Source of the DNA: Arctopsyche grandis
Taxonomy: Eukaryota; Arthropoda; Insecta; Trichoptera; Hydropsychidae
Assembly: GCF_051622035.1 (NCBI RefSeq)
Contig: NC_135355.1
Location: forward strand, 3,472,001-3,536,000
Direction of reading: 5' to 3'
DNA: 64,000 nt
Position numbers and translations under genes: made by a program. This document shows, in pieces, positions 34,100 through 45,888 of this stretch. The notes beneath the pieces are model-generated. The model saw only the letters and a program-made list of their open reading frames with translations, was not told the DNA's origin and ran no database searches. Numbering within the stretch: position 1 is the first letter of the stretch; every line of letters starts with the position of its first letter.

Positions 34100-35113
34100 A
34101 TGGGCGATTGTTGTAAAATGTGGCGTGAACTATGTGTCAATGCAATTGATCGTATTGAGAAAAGATTTTCATCCTTAGAGCAGTTAATACGAGGCTTGAA
34201 TTCTCCTGTACTTATTAGAAGTGTTGTGCCTTCTCCTTCTGTTTCTCTCGTTGCTGATGCAGCCGTGAAGATGGGCAAAAAGAAAAGAAATAGACGTAAA
34301 TCTGGTCTGCGAATTAATCATGAAAAACCTGGACAACCCGCATTACCTGACCGACCTTCGGCTGAACAACCTCCACTTAGACGTAAATTTGAGGTGGGAA
34401 CAGCAGCTTCTGGAGTTATTGTTTCCGTCAAAAGGAATGTCAATATACATATATGGAAGCTCTCGTTGGACACTTCGTGTGACGAGGTTTTGACTCACGT
34501 TAGTGCCATCTGTGGATTAAAGGATGGCATTGTGGTTTCCCCTCTTAATGCACGAGGATCATATACATCCTTTAAGGTATCTGTTCCTGCTTCTGTCGCT
34601 GGCCTGTTATTTTCTGCTGGTTCTTGGCCTGCTGGTGTTCATTTTGGTAGATTTAAAGATTGGGGAATGAGCATTAAGAATATAAAATCGAATACTAATA
34701 CTACTTCTATGTCTGCCACTGACGTTGTTTCATCATTAGAGCTGCGCCCAAGTGTTTCATTTGCTGATGTTTGTTCGGGAGCTGCTAAATGTTTGAAGCC
34801 TGATATTAAAACTACGTCTGCAAGTATTGGTGAATCTTCTATGGAAACGGTCGCAGTGACGTCTATGTATGCCTCTTCTCCTACATTTGCCTCTTCTCCT
34901 ACATCTGCCTGCTCAAATGGTCCTGATAGTCGTGATGCTGTTGTGACTGTGTTGGCTTCTTCTTCTGCTCCCTCTTCCGTTTCGTCTCCGTTGGCTCAAT
35001 CAAAACTGCCATTTCTTGTCTCAAGGAAAGTCACGCGCCAAACTGGGAAACCGAAAATTGGTAATTTATTACCAAAATGTACGAGGTCTCAGGACAAAGC
35101 TGGCTGCGTTTAA
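34100..35113 (+). CDS. ORF1 nucleic-acid-binding protein of Jockey-like element
   Basis: 337 codons from ATG. ORF1 proteins coat the element RNA. A short coiled, basic N-terminal region has KMGKKKRNRRKSG (about 57-69). Near 110-195 there is an RRM-like or esterase-free ORF1 domain (IHIWKLSLDTSCDEVLTHV, YTSFKVSVPA and WPAGVHFGRF), a pattern seen in CR1/Jockey ORF1. The rest is rich in Ser, Ala and Thr. I see no CCHC zinc knuckle. The stop overlaps ORF2 by about 98 bp in another frame. Confidence 0.75.
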   Translation: MGDCCKMWRELCVNAIDRIEKRFSSLEQLIRGLNSPVLIRSVVPSPSVSLVADAAVKMGKKKRNRRKSGLRINHEKPGQPALPDRPSAEQPPLRRKFEVGTAASGVIVSVKRNVNIHIWKLSLDTSCDEVLTHVSAICGLKDGIVVSPLNARGSYTSFKVSVPASVAGLLFSAGSWPAGVHFGRFKDWGMSIKNIKSNTNTTSMSATDVVSSLELRPSVSFADVCSGAAKCLKPDIKTTSASIGESSMETVAVTSMYASSPTFASSPTSACSNGPDSRDAVVTVLASSSAPSSVSSPLAQSKLPFLVSRKVTRQTGKPKIGNLLPKCTRSQDKAGCV

Positions 35114-37907
35114 TTCAGCCGTTTCTACTATTTGTGATGATATGGTAGCACTAACGGAAACATGGTTGACTTCATCATTTTTTGATGCTGAACTTTTTGA
35201 TTCTTCCTGGAGGGTGCATCGTCGCGATAGAGTTGATCGACGTGGTGGTGGTGTATTATTTGCTTGTCGTGATTGGTTTCGGTCAGTCCGGATGACAGAT
35301 TTTGAAACTCTATCTGGTGAGGACTTATGGGTGAGAGTTGATTTTATATTTTTGAGAATGTTTATATGTGTGGTTTACATTCCGCCTGCTGCGAAAGAGG
35401 ACGTATACGAGTTATTGTTTGTGAATATGATGAATGTGCGTGATTTTATGAATGAACGTGATATATTGTTAATAATGGGTGATTTTAATCTACCTAGTGC
35501 TAATATTCATGTCCGCAATAAATTTAATTTTGTGATTTCCTATTGCGACATAATACAGATTGGTTCACCCATTAATCCAAGTATGCTTGATATTATGTTA
35601 GTGAATGAATGTAATGTGTCAGCAACGATGATCCAATGCCCAAAAGGAACTGCGATCATCCCTGAGGACCTATATCATGATGCATTACATATTGAGCTTT
35701 TGTTTATTTCTTCTGTGAGAGCTGCTTCAGCTTGTTCATCGGTTGGGGTTTCCTCACTGCGATGGAATTTTGCTCGTGTTGATTCTGAATTGGTTTATAA
35801 TGAGGTTCGTTCAATTGACTGGCGCCAAATGTACCTCATGAATACTGGTGATGCTGTTGAATATTTGTATTATACACTTTATAATATTTTTGACAGTCAT
35901 GTTCCTCGGTTCATCAGTTATCCTAATTCGGAACAACATCGGCGGGTATTTCCGCCGTGGTTTGGGTGCAAACTTATAGCTGATGTTCGTGCAAAATGGT
36001 TGTCTCATAGAAGATGGAAACGTAGCCAATCATTTTGTGACTATGAGAAATTCCGGACTCTTAGGAAGATCGTGAAACGTGGTGTGAGTGAGCGATATAC
36101 TGTCTATCTTAATGAGATGGAGAGTGCTATTGCGGTTAATCCTAACCACTTTTTCAGATTTATTAAGAGTAAGCATATTTCACATGGTCTTGAGCATTCA
36201 TTCTCATTTGGTAATAAAAGTTTTGACGGTCCTGAGATCGCCAATGCTTTTGCTTCATTTTTTAGCTCTGTCTTTGACCAGAGAAAACCATCCCTTAATG
36301 CTAGTTTGGCTTCACAAATTGGTACTGAGGGTGTCGGTATAGACATTCCGCGGGTATCGCTGGGATATGTTAGGATGGCTATTATGAAGCTGAAGGGGTC
36401 TGTTGGGCCTGACGGTGTGCCCCCTGACGTATTAAAGGTATGCTGTAATTCGCTTTTAGAGCCTCTTCAGTTTATTTTTAACCTTATTCTTGCTTCTGGT
36501 AATTATCCTGAAAAATGGAAATTATCTAGAGTCATTCCTATTCATAAGAGTGGCTCTAAAAATGAGGTTGAAAATTATAGACCTATTGCTATTATCTCGG
36601 CTATTCCCAAAATTTTTGACATCATCCTTCACCGTTTGATTCTTGCGCAGTTTAAAAGATTATTGTGTGATGAGCAACATGGTTTTACACCCTGTCGTTC
36701 CACTACCACTAATCTCGCCTGCTTCACACATTTGATCATGTCTAAAGTTGACGTTGGTCAGCAAGTTGATGTAGCCTACTTTGACTTTCGTAAAGCCTTT
36801 GATCAAGTCAATAATGACGCTCTTTTGATCAGGTTAGCTGAAGTGGGTTTTTCAACGCGTCTTCTTAAACTCTTTGCTTCTTATCTTAGTGATAGGAAGC
36901 AATTTGTTAGATATGGTCTTTATGAATCTCCTTCATTTTTTACTCGATCTGGTGTTACTCAGGGGTCCACTTTAGGCCCATTACTATTTACAATTCTTAT
37001 TAATAACCTCCCTAGAGTTTTATGTAATGCATCATGTCTCTTGTTTGCTGACGACGTTAAATTATTTTTTGCTGTCAAGGATGAGAGGCAAGCCTCTCTC
37101 CTTCAAGCTGATATTAACGCTGTCTTGGAGTTCAGTTCTAGTTTAGGCCTTGAACTTAATTTAAACAAATGTGCAATTATGAGCTATGGACGTGCACATT
37201 CACTCTATTGTCACGGATATTCCATTAGATCCGTCTTGTTGAAGCGTGTGGAATCTATTGTCGATTTGGGTATCACTTTTGATCCTCAGCTCACCTTTCA
37301 CAACCATATCAAAAAAGTCGCTGACGTTTCCTTTCGTCGACTTGGATTTGTTTAGAGATATGCAAGATTATTCTCCAATCCTTTGTCTTCTCGCTTGCTT
37401 TTCAATTCGCTTGTGAGAAGTAAGCTAGAGTATAATGCGATTGTGTGGAATCCTGCAAATTACTCTCTGATGATTGAGAAAGTGCAAAAAGCATTTCTTC
37501 GTTTCCTATATAGGAAAGAATATGGGTATTACCCATATCTCTACCCCACTCCTTTCCTTTTGGGCATGCTTGGGTATAATTCCCTTGAACTTCGGAGAAA
37601 CTTCTCATTAATTCGTTTCGTTCTCCTGCTCTTACGTGGTAATACGTCATGCCCGTTGTTGCTGTAGCAGTTGGGGCTTTATGTCCCTATTCACTATGTG
37701 CGTGGTAGACATCATCATTTGCTGGCTGTACCTCCTGCCCGCACAGTCCTTTTTCGAATGGCTCCTATTCCAAGAGCTATCCGACTTCTTAATGAAATCG
37801 TTGCTGCCGAGACTGAATGTGATATTTTCCACCTTAGTGAGCGTAAATTGTCGGAAATTACTCTAACCCATTTATCTGGTAGTCTGCGCTCATCATTGTT
37901 TTTATGA
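35016..37907 (+). pseudogene. ORF2 endonuclease/reverse transcriptase with two in-frame TAGs
   Basis: The frame is continuous for 964 codons apart from TAG at 37353-37355 and TAG at 37665-37667. AP endonuclease: YYQNVRGLRTKL (about 19-30), LTETWL, GDFNLP and DIMLV. RT: YFDFRKAFDQVN (about 585-597), SGVTQGSTLGPLLF (about 643-656) and FADDVKLF (about 674-681). The C terminus has FLRFLYRKEYGYYP. The first stop lies past the RT core, in a conserved stretch (RRLGFV*RYARLF). No ATG sits at the start; the frame opens inside ORF1, so translation would need reinitiation or frameshifting. Two nearby short palindromes lie in the coding DNA at 37505-37540. Confidence 0.88.
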
Positions 37908-38635
37908 TTGATTGTGATTTATGAGTGAAATTTTGATTAACTCTCTTCCATTTGGGCCTTACAGGGATGTTTTGTATTTGTAGTTGTTTCTTACATATTT
38001 ATTGAAACTGGCTGTAGGTGCAAGGCATTCCTTATGCTATATTTTATTTGATATTTTTACTTTATCTGTTATTATAAATGCTATTTTTTATGTATGTATG
38101 GATGTATTTATGTTTATGTTAATTGTTATTTTGTTTTTTTTCTTTTTTGTGTTATATTTTTTGACCATTGTGGCGCTTTAGGAATTCCTGTTATGCCACA
38201 ATGGTCTGTTTAAAATAAATAAATAAATAAATAAAATGGAAGCTTTGACCAACATTTTCGTACTTTGAACACCTTGCTACTAGAAATACAAAGATTTTCA
38301 GACAAAGAAATCTTTGGAATTGTCTGAGTTTAAAAAAATAACGTAAAAACTAATTTGACAAATTATTATACACATATATTTGTACATAAATGTCGTTTGC
38401 GGAATTAGTTGCAATGGCGTCTATTCAATTTATTTGATAACTAAATTGTACATATAATTTTACATAGATGTCATTAGTGAACATTTATAAGGACATCTAG
38501 GGAATTATTTCATAATAATTAATATTGTGTCATATAGATGACACTAACAATAATTTATTTACTGGTAATTTATTGATTTGATTTTTGATTTTTAAATGCA
38601 TTTTATTATTACCAAATTCTGTTCTCAATCAGTGC

Positions 38636-38667
38636 TGGTTTTAGGGGGGGGGGGGGCTAGGGCAGGC

Positions 38668-38732
<65 letters not shown>
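38636..38732. repeat. G-run and (AT)n
   Basis: A run of about 13 G follows CAGTGCTGGTTTTA, a possible hAT-type end, and then about 60 bp of AT repeat leads into the mariner fragment. The 400 bp to the left (38237-38635) is AT-rich and holds nothing I can support. Confidence 0.7.
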
Positions 38733-38737
<5 letters not shown>

Positions 38738-38745
38738 TTATACAT

Positions 38746-39645
38746 ATGTTTAATAAAAATAAACAATTGCATTCGAAATATTGCAATGGTATAATATTCA
38801 TCGACTATCTTAAAAAGGGAAAAACCATAAACAGCGACTATTACGTAGCGTTATTGGAGAGTTTGAATGACGAAATCGCGGAAAAACGGCCCCATTTGAA
38901 GAAGAAGAAAGTGCCGTTTCATCAAGACAACGCACCGTGTTACAAATCAATGAAAACGGTGACAAAATTGCATGAATTGGGCTTTGAATTGCTTCTGCAT
39001 CCATCGTATTCTCCAGATCTGGCCCCCAGCGACTTTTTCCTGTTCTCAGACCTCATGTGGATGCTCGCTGGACAGAAATTTTGCGCCGATGAAGAGGTAA
39101 TCGCTGAAACTGAAGCCTATTTTGAGGTTAAAGACAAATCGTACTGTTACGTATACTAAAATAAGAGGGTAGTAAAGAGCCACCGGTTAAGGACAATCGG
39201 ATTAAGTCAAGGCGTCGAGGCCATGAGACCGTGATAATTGGTTTCAAGGATTATATCTAGACCCAAAGTGCATGTAGGCTAAAAAATGGCGGCCGAGTTG
39301 GCTGTTATTGGTCCTTTCTCAGAACTGACCCATGTCGTGGGACAGAATGTCGTGGGAATACATATCCGAATACGTGACTATACAATAGGTAAACAGATTA
39401 GACGTCCTGAGAGATGTACCCCTTATAAGGTGGTACTTAGGCGATATCAGGTCATTCTGGACTGAGCACTGACAGTGCATGTATCTCATTAATCATCAAT
39501 AAATGCTGTGAAACGACTAAGGCCTTTTCTTGGATCCTCCACCCACCCCTACGCAACAGTACTATAAAAATGGTATCGAAAAATTGTATGACCGCTATAA
39601 TCGTTGTATCGCCCTCGAAGGCAACTATATTGAATAATAAAACCA
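38746..39645 (+). pseudogene. Mariner transposase, C-terminal half, split by an LTR
   Basis: Cut-and-paste DDE transposase of the mariner group. The reading begins in the middle of the catalytic domain (GIIFIDYLKKGKTINSDYY). HQDNAPCY has the second catalytic Asp and YSPDLAPSDFFLF the third, the DD34D arrangement. At 39144 the frame is cut after KSY by a solo LTR. It resumes at 39563 with YKNGIEKLYDRYNRCIALEG and ends in TAA. The first half and first Asp are gone, replaced by (AT)n. A terminal-repeat-like stretch (CCTACGAACTTTTCAGCC) follows at about 39680-39700. Confidence 0.9.
39145..39558 (+). mobile_element. Solo LTR, family L (copy 3), inside mariner
   Basis: It runs TGTTACGTATAC to CTACGCAACA with GTAC on both sides (39141-39144 and 39559-39562). 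Removing the LTR and one GTAC rejoins the mariner frame exactly, which proves the boundaries. CCTTATAAGG and CATCAATAAATG are present. Confidence 0.93.
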
Positions 39646-39704
39646 AATTCTAACAAAAAAAAGATTTTTTCTATGCTAGCCTACGAACTTTTCAGCCCAA
39701 CTGT

Positions 39705-40075
39705 AATTATATGTCTGATGTTTATATTTTTAATTATTATTTATTCACATAGTTTGCGAAAAACTGGAATTGGAAGTGTTACAAACATTTTTCGTGCATT
39801 TACTACCTCTTTATATGTTAATGTTAGGATTTACAGTCAAAACCTAGAAAATTTATCGTCATGAATATGAATGTACATAAATATATGTAATGCGGATTCT
39901 TTGCTTGAAATTTTTCAAAATTATCAAATATTTGAGACACTTTTTAATTTAGTCGTGCTATTGAGTATATGTACATACATATGTATGTATTTATTATTCT
40001 TGTCTAATGTTCGGTAGATATGTTATTATTTTTTACATCCTCATCTTTTAAATAATAGTAAGTGAATTAAAAAAC
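39705..40075 (+). repeat. Copy of the 3' flank of nrf-6-like gene 1
   Basis: It aligns with 24385-24490 joined to 26133-26360, that is, the flank of gene 1 without the RTE-like insertion and its LTR. Examples are TACAAACATTTTTCG, TTCTTTGCTTG and AATGTTCGG. The gene that should follow on the right is absent, replaced by the BEL/Pao region, which points to a further lost copy. A short ORF (39673-39864) is hydrophobic but not conserved between the copies. Confidence 0.75.
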
Positions 40076-40298
40076 TGGAAAAGACTTCGATAATGGTTTA
40101 GATGTAGTTTATTGATATTTTAAAATTATACACGTGGAATATGAATCAGCAAAGCGTTCGAGACACAGACAACGTCCTCGTCCGCCGTCCCAATGCTGGC
40201 TACCTGACCGGAGCGGTTGAGTCGCTTCGGCTACGATTTATCAGTGACGCCAATCGACACATTAGTTAACGAAACTGTGTGTAATGAAAGTCGGAACA
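40076..40298 (-). mobile_element. BEL/Pao-associated LTR-like repeat, left
   Basis: On the plus strand it runs TGGAAAAGACTTCGATAATG to AAAGTCGGAACA, so it reads TGTTCC...TTTTCCA on the minus strand. A related sequence is at 49434-49658. Ends are well conserved but the middle is very different, and flanking 5-mers do not match (AAAAC left of this one, GCAAT right of the other). The spacing of 9.6 kb, minus the 2.65-kb nested element, fits a BEL/Pao element. They may be the LTRs of an old element or two solo LTRs. Confidence 0.5.
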
Positions 40299-40936
40299 TA
40301 GTCCCACATAGGAAAACTGTTGAACAATACAGTTATTCTACAGAGTTACCGCATCACTGATGAATCGTTTACAACAAATCATAGCTCTTAAAATAATTAA
40401 ATAGAGGGTGAGTAATGAAACCTTTTGCCTCATCCAATGTGAGGATATAATCAATTTATTGGTTCAATGATATCTAAAACTTAAAGGTATACCTCTGGTG
40501 AATGTTATATTGATTTACATTAAAATTTTTGAAATCTCTTTTGAAGCTGTGAATAAGCATTACAAGATAAGTATACTTTAAAGAAGAGAGAGTGGACTGT
40601 ATAATTTAAAATTTTAAGCATTCCTCCTCTTGATGTTAACTTAGATCATACAATATTGAAACTATTACAGCTCTCTAAATATTAACCAGTGAGTGTAATG
40701 CTCCTAAGTTAACTTGATTTCATCAATAAGCAACACAAACATTGCTGAATTAAAAGTACATTAGAAAGTCAATCATTCATTCCTACAAGCAGGAAATGAG
40801 GGTGAGCTATGATTATAGATGTCTCTACGTTAAACATTGAAATGTTCAGTACTATGGTATTTACTTATTCTATGATTCACATAGATAATATAAACAGTAA
40901 GAGTTAACTTATGTATTCATAACAAAGATACATAAG

Positions 40937-41160
40937 ACCTGCGGATAACTACCGGCAGGTAGACATGAAATAATTTAAGATGCTCCATTAAGTTGGCTTG
41001 GAGACTAACGCTAACAAGATCATGAATATAACTTTAACTGGCAAATTTGAACAGTAAAATTTAAACTCGGAGATAATACTGTCGAGTGATGACATGAGAC
41101 AAGTCTTATATTATAAAGACAAAATGATTAGATTAAATTCGGAGATATATACTGCCGAAT
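40937..41160. repeat. Three small hairpins with changing stems
   Basis: ACCTGC...GCAGGT at 40937-40960, ACTCG...CGAGT at 41065-41087 and ATTCGG...CCGAAT at 41137-41160. The loops are alike (GGATAACTACCG, GAGATAATACTGT, AGATATATACTG), while the stem bases differ in a compensating way. They lie past the end of the pol frame of the BEL/Pao element. The rest of 40299-41300 is AT-rich and non-coding. Confidence 0.55.
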
Positions 41161-43229
41161 GTTAAAATGAAAATAGCTTAAATTATACACACAACACAAT
41201 TAAAGTGAATTACGGAGTACCACTATTAACATTGAACGATTTAAACTTATGATTACATCTAATAAGTAATATACGTTGGGGGTAGTATCTTCGGGTTAAA
41301 TTAAGCGACCGAAGTTGACGGAATTGAAGCTGCTATTTCTCCTCCATCTTGCTGATCTTCGTTCCTGTCAAGTGGTCCCTGTGGTAGAATCGGCAATGGC
41401 GCCACTAGATGACTGGACCGACGAAACTCTCCGTTGGCAGTAAAGACGTCGACGACTCGAACTCTGCCATCTGGTCCGGGATACAATTTAGTGACTCGAC
41501 CATCCATCGGGTTGGCAGCATATGTTCTTCCTTTAACAGGACCATTTGACCCACACTCAGATTGTTGCTCGAGTCCTTCTTCCATTTGTGTCGTAACTGC
41601 AAAGAATGTAAATATTCCGCCGACCAACGTTTCCAAAATGCTGCTGTGGTCAATTGTATCTGAAGCAGATTGGCATGGACATTAGTGTTATATTTAACCT
41701 CCATTGGAAGAGCGAGTAAGGATCTGCCAATTAAGAAATGTCCAGGTGTGAGGGGTAAAAGGTCTAGTGGATCCGATGACATGGGACTAAGAGGACGGGA
41801 ATTCATGCAAGCTTCTATTTGAGTCAATACTGTACAAAATGATTCGAAATTTAAGGTGGTGGCCTTTAACACCTTGTTTAAATGATTTTTCATGGATTTA
41901 ACCGCTGCTTCCCACAGCCCTCCCATGTGAGGCGCCCTTGGCGGGTTAAATTTCCAATGAATCCCTTCGGAGGCTACATACCGTAGTAGCTTCTCCTCAT
42001 GAGGACGTTCATAAATTAATTTTACTAAATTAACGAGTTCACGACTTGCACCCACAAATTTAGTAGCATTGTCGGAATATATCGTATTGGGCCTGCCACG
42101 TCTGGCCACGAATCTTCTTAAACAATTTAAGAAATTTGAACTCGTTAAGTCTCCGACAAGTTCCAAGTGGACTGCCTTGCTGGAAAAACACACAAAGACT
42201 CAAACGTAACCCTTAATTATCTTAGAATTCTTATTGCAACCACTCTTCACAGGAAAAGGTCCTGCGAAGTCTATCCCCACATGACTGAAAGGAAAATTTG
42301 CAGTAGTACGTTCAAGCGGGAGTAATCCCATTAATCTATTGTGTGACAATGGTTTATTTCTGAAACAAATGACACATGAATGTACTACTCCTTTAACAGT
42401 ATTATGTCCGGCCAATGGCCAATAGGTCTGTCGCAATAACGACAGTAAGGCTTGAGTACCCAAGTGAATATACTTCAAGCGCGCATCTCGGACAATCATG
42501 TGTGTAAGTTTATGGTTATTTGACAATATAATGGGTGACGTTGATAGAGTTGTTCCCAGAAGAAGTCTACTTCCAACACAAATTAAATTCTCATGGAATA
42601 CAGGGGACAATTTAGCTAATTTACTGCTACTGGGAATTGGATGTCCCTTACTCAGCAAACGATATTCCAATGGAAATGATTCCATTTGCGATAACCTAAT
42701 CAAATTATTTAAAGCATCTTTTAATTCTAAAGCGGACGGTTCGTTAGTTTCTTTAACGTTTAATTGTTTGTTCCTTAGTGGCCGGCGAACATATGATAAC
42801 ACTCGAAGGAGTCTTGGAAGATGAGAATATTTATCTATCCAATCATTCTCCCTCACAAGGGTAGCGTTAGTGACCACCCTTCTTTCTGGAAGATCTATTG
42901 TGATCTCCGGAGGTCTTCGAGGCCATCGTGATTCGTCTAATTTCAACCAACTAGGGCCGTCCTACCATAACGAATTATGATTTAATTCTGATGGTTGAGT
43001 CCCTCGAGAAATTAAATCTGCTGGGTTGTCTGTAGAGGAGACATGGAACCACTCAATGGGTTGAGATATTGATTGGATTTCGGCCACTCGATTGGCAACG
43101 AAGGTAGTCCATCTACATGATTCTCCCCTAATCCAATGCAATGCGACTGTAGAATCAGTCCAATAATATTTGTCATTAATTAACTTTGATAATAACATAA
43201 CGGAGCACAGCTCTAAACGCGGAATAGTT

Positions 43230-45888
43230 ACAAAACTTATTCGGCCGTATTCTTGATCTAGTTTTATCAAATGAACATTTGGTAGTAGATGCCTGTTTAG
43301 ATCCTCTCGTTCCTGAGGATCCTTATCATAAATCTCTGTTAATTACTGCTGATCTAACTTTTTATCGATCACTTAAATCTAAACCTTATACTAGATTCCT
43401 TTTTGATCTTGGTAACTATAACGAGATTCAAAATGAATTAAACTCTGTTTCTTGGTCTTATTTACATACTGTTTCTCTTGATGATGCTGTAAATTCATTT
43501 TATAATCTTATATATAATTTAAGGGATAAATATATCCCACAGAAACATGTTCAAAGTAGAAAATTTCCCGCTTGGTATACTGCACCCCTAAAAAAAGTCC
43601 TGAAGGAAAAGTACAAATTTTTTAAGAAATTCAAAAATTATAACAACCTGGCTGACCATCATACCTTTGTACTATTACGCAATCGGGCAAAAACTTTAGA
43701 GAAAGAATGTTTCAAAAATTATATGACTTTAGTAGAAAACGACATTTCCTTGAATCCCAAAGCATTCTGGTCCTACATTAAATCAAGGAACAAAAACAAC
43801 GTCCTACCTCATATTCTGTATCATGGTGACATTACTGCTGATACGGGGGTGGACATTTGTAATTTGTTTTCTTCCTTCTTTTACTCGACGTTCCTTAAAC
43901 CGGTCTCTAATCAATCGACTTCCTCTTATCCCTTACCAACCAACGTCTGTTCTGTCACATCTTCCTCTGAAATTGGATCAATTGAAAGTCGAAGTGAAAA
44001 AGTATTAAATATTTTGAAATCAACTGATATTCATAAAACAGCAGGCCCAGATTTAATTTCTCCAATTTTTATCTCAAAATGTGCTGAAAGCCTAACTTTA
44101 CCACTAACCATTATCTATAAAAGATCTATTAGTGAGGGCCTTGTACCTTGTATCTGGAAATCAGCATTCATATCTCCTGTACATAAGAAAGGAAAAAAAA
44201 ACGAAATTTCCAATTACAGGCCTATATCAAAGCTATGTATATTTGCTAAGATATTAGAAAAATTAGTGTACGACCAACTTTTTCCAGCTATCTCGCAATC
44301 TCTTAGTATGCAACAACATGGTTTTCAGAAAGGACGCTCAGTTACAACAAATTTACTACTATTTAATGATTTCGTTACTAATGCCATGAACGATCAGTCT
44401 CAGGTTGATACTACATATATATACAGATTATAGTAAGGCATTTGACAAGATTGATCACGATATTCTCCTTGAAAAACTTTTACAGATCGGTATTCATGGT
44501 GATCTCTATAGATGGTTCACCTCATACATTACGCGTCGATCACAGGCTGTCTCATTAAATGGATTTATATCGAAATGGATGAATATTCCTTCTGGTGTTC
44601 CACAAGGCTCCCTCTTGGGACCTCTATTATTCAATATTTTCATCTTCGATATTGAAAAATGTTTTCAGAATTCAAATGTACTATTATTTGCTGATGATAT
44701 GAAGATTTTCAAGAGAATAGACAACCGAAATGATGCTTTGGCCCTACAAGATGATTTGTTCAGACTAGAGGCTTATTGCAGCATAAATAAGTTGGAAATT
44801 AATGTAGCAAAATGCTCCTGCATAACCTTCACCAGAAAACTATGTCCAGTTGACTTTCCTCATTCAATTAACGGACATAGACTCACAAGGGTATCGGAAA
44901 TTAGGGATTTGGGAGTCTTTTTAAACTCTGATCTATCCTTTAGTAAACATATTGACAATGTTGTAGCTCGAGCGTCGAAGGCCCTCGGGTTCGTCATCCG
45001 GTCCTCCAAATGCTTTACTTCTATAAAATCATACAAAATACTATATTGTGCATACGTAAGAAGTATTGTTGAGTTTGCATCCCAAGTTTGGAACCCAGAT
45101 TACTCTGGTGCAAGAGACAGATTGGAGCGCATTCAGAAGAGATTCCTGAGGTACGTCAGTAGCCGTTTTGGATTAACCTATACTTCCTATGAAGATGCTT
45201 GTAGGTGTCAGCATCTACTTCCTCTTGTCAAAAGAAGGGAGATAGCTGACATCTCAACAATTTTGAACATCCTTAACGGCTCGATTGACTGTCCTCAATT
45301 ATTGAGCAGACTATCATTGCGTGTACCAAATAGAATGACTAGATGTAATGAGCTCCTTTACATACCTAATACTTTTTCTAATTATGGAAGAAGCTCATTC
45401 ATCTGGCGTGCAAGCTCCACCGTCAACACACTAATCTTAACAATTTCTATGTTTGACTTATTTAATATTAATGCTATACAAGCTAGAGTAATTATTGCAA
45501 ATTTGTTTTTCGATGATTAATTTTAATGAAAGTTTATGATTATGATTATGAATTTTTATTTTGATGTATTTATTTTGTCTTTTTGTTTTTTGTTATATAT
45601 TATATTTTTTATATTATTTCATAATTTTTATCATATTATTATTCTTATTATTCTGATATTTTTATTATACTGTTATTTCTATTTTTTTTTCTTTTTTTGT
45701 TTTCTTTAACTATCTTACTCTATTATCATTTTTGTTTCTTATTTTAAATGTTTGAGCTTTTCTTTTTTTACCTATATGTGAAAATTATTAATGGTTTACT
45801 TAACATAATTATATTTTTTTTACTATCAATCTAATAAACTGTAAACTGTAAATTTTCCAAATAAATAAAATAAAATAAAATAAAACTG
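43230..45888 (+). mobile_element. Jockey-like retrotransposon, copy 2, nested in BEL/Pao
   Basis: It is nearly identical to 1-2653. It starts 5'-truncated in the endonuclease (TATTCGGCCGTATTCTTG) and ends with an AAAT tail. AAAACT is found on both sides (ending at 43229 on the left and after the tail on the right), a plausible 6-bp duplication. Removing it joins BEL residues RVAPL to VTIPRLELC, as expected for the family, so the boundary is firm. Confidence 0.93.
43246..45520 (+). pseudogene. Reverse transcriptase of copy 2, one frameshift
   Basis: Same protein as the ORF at 3-2273. A net 4-bp insertion in the short AT repeat near 44410 (ACTACATATATATACAG where copy 1 has ACTATATATACAG) shifts the frame just before the catalytic block DYSKAFDKIDH, so two ORFs result (43279-44433 and 44405-45520). 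Apart from that it keeps all motifs, including FADD and the normal KLEINVAKC. Confidence 0.92.

Larger units (their letters stand above)
34020..38236 (+). mobile_element. Jockey-like non-LTR retrotransposon, nearly full length
   Basis: Two overlapping ORFs are followed by about 310 bp of 3' UTR and an (AAAT)n tail ending near 38236. The 5' end cannot be fixed; TG-rich non-coding DNA from about 33830 to 34099 is probably its 5' UTR. I found no convincing target duplication. Its GC content is higher than the flanks. It inserted upstream of nrf-6-like gene 1, in opposite orientation. ORF2 carries two nonsense codons, so the copy is inactive but young in structure. Confidence 0.9.

Noticed and set aside
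38237-38635. Host exon between the Jockey-like element and mariner
   Set aside because: AT-rich DNA with no open frame, splice site pair or similarity to the duplicated genes.
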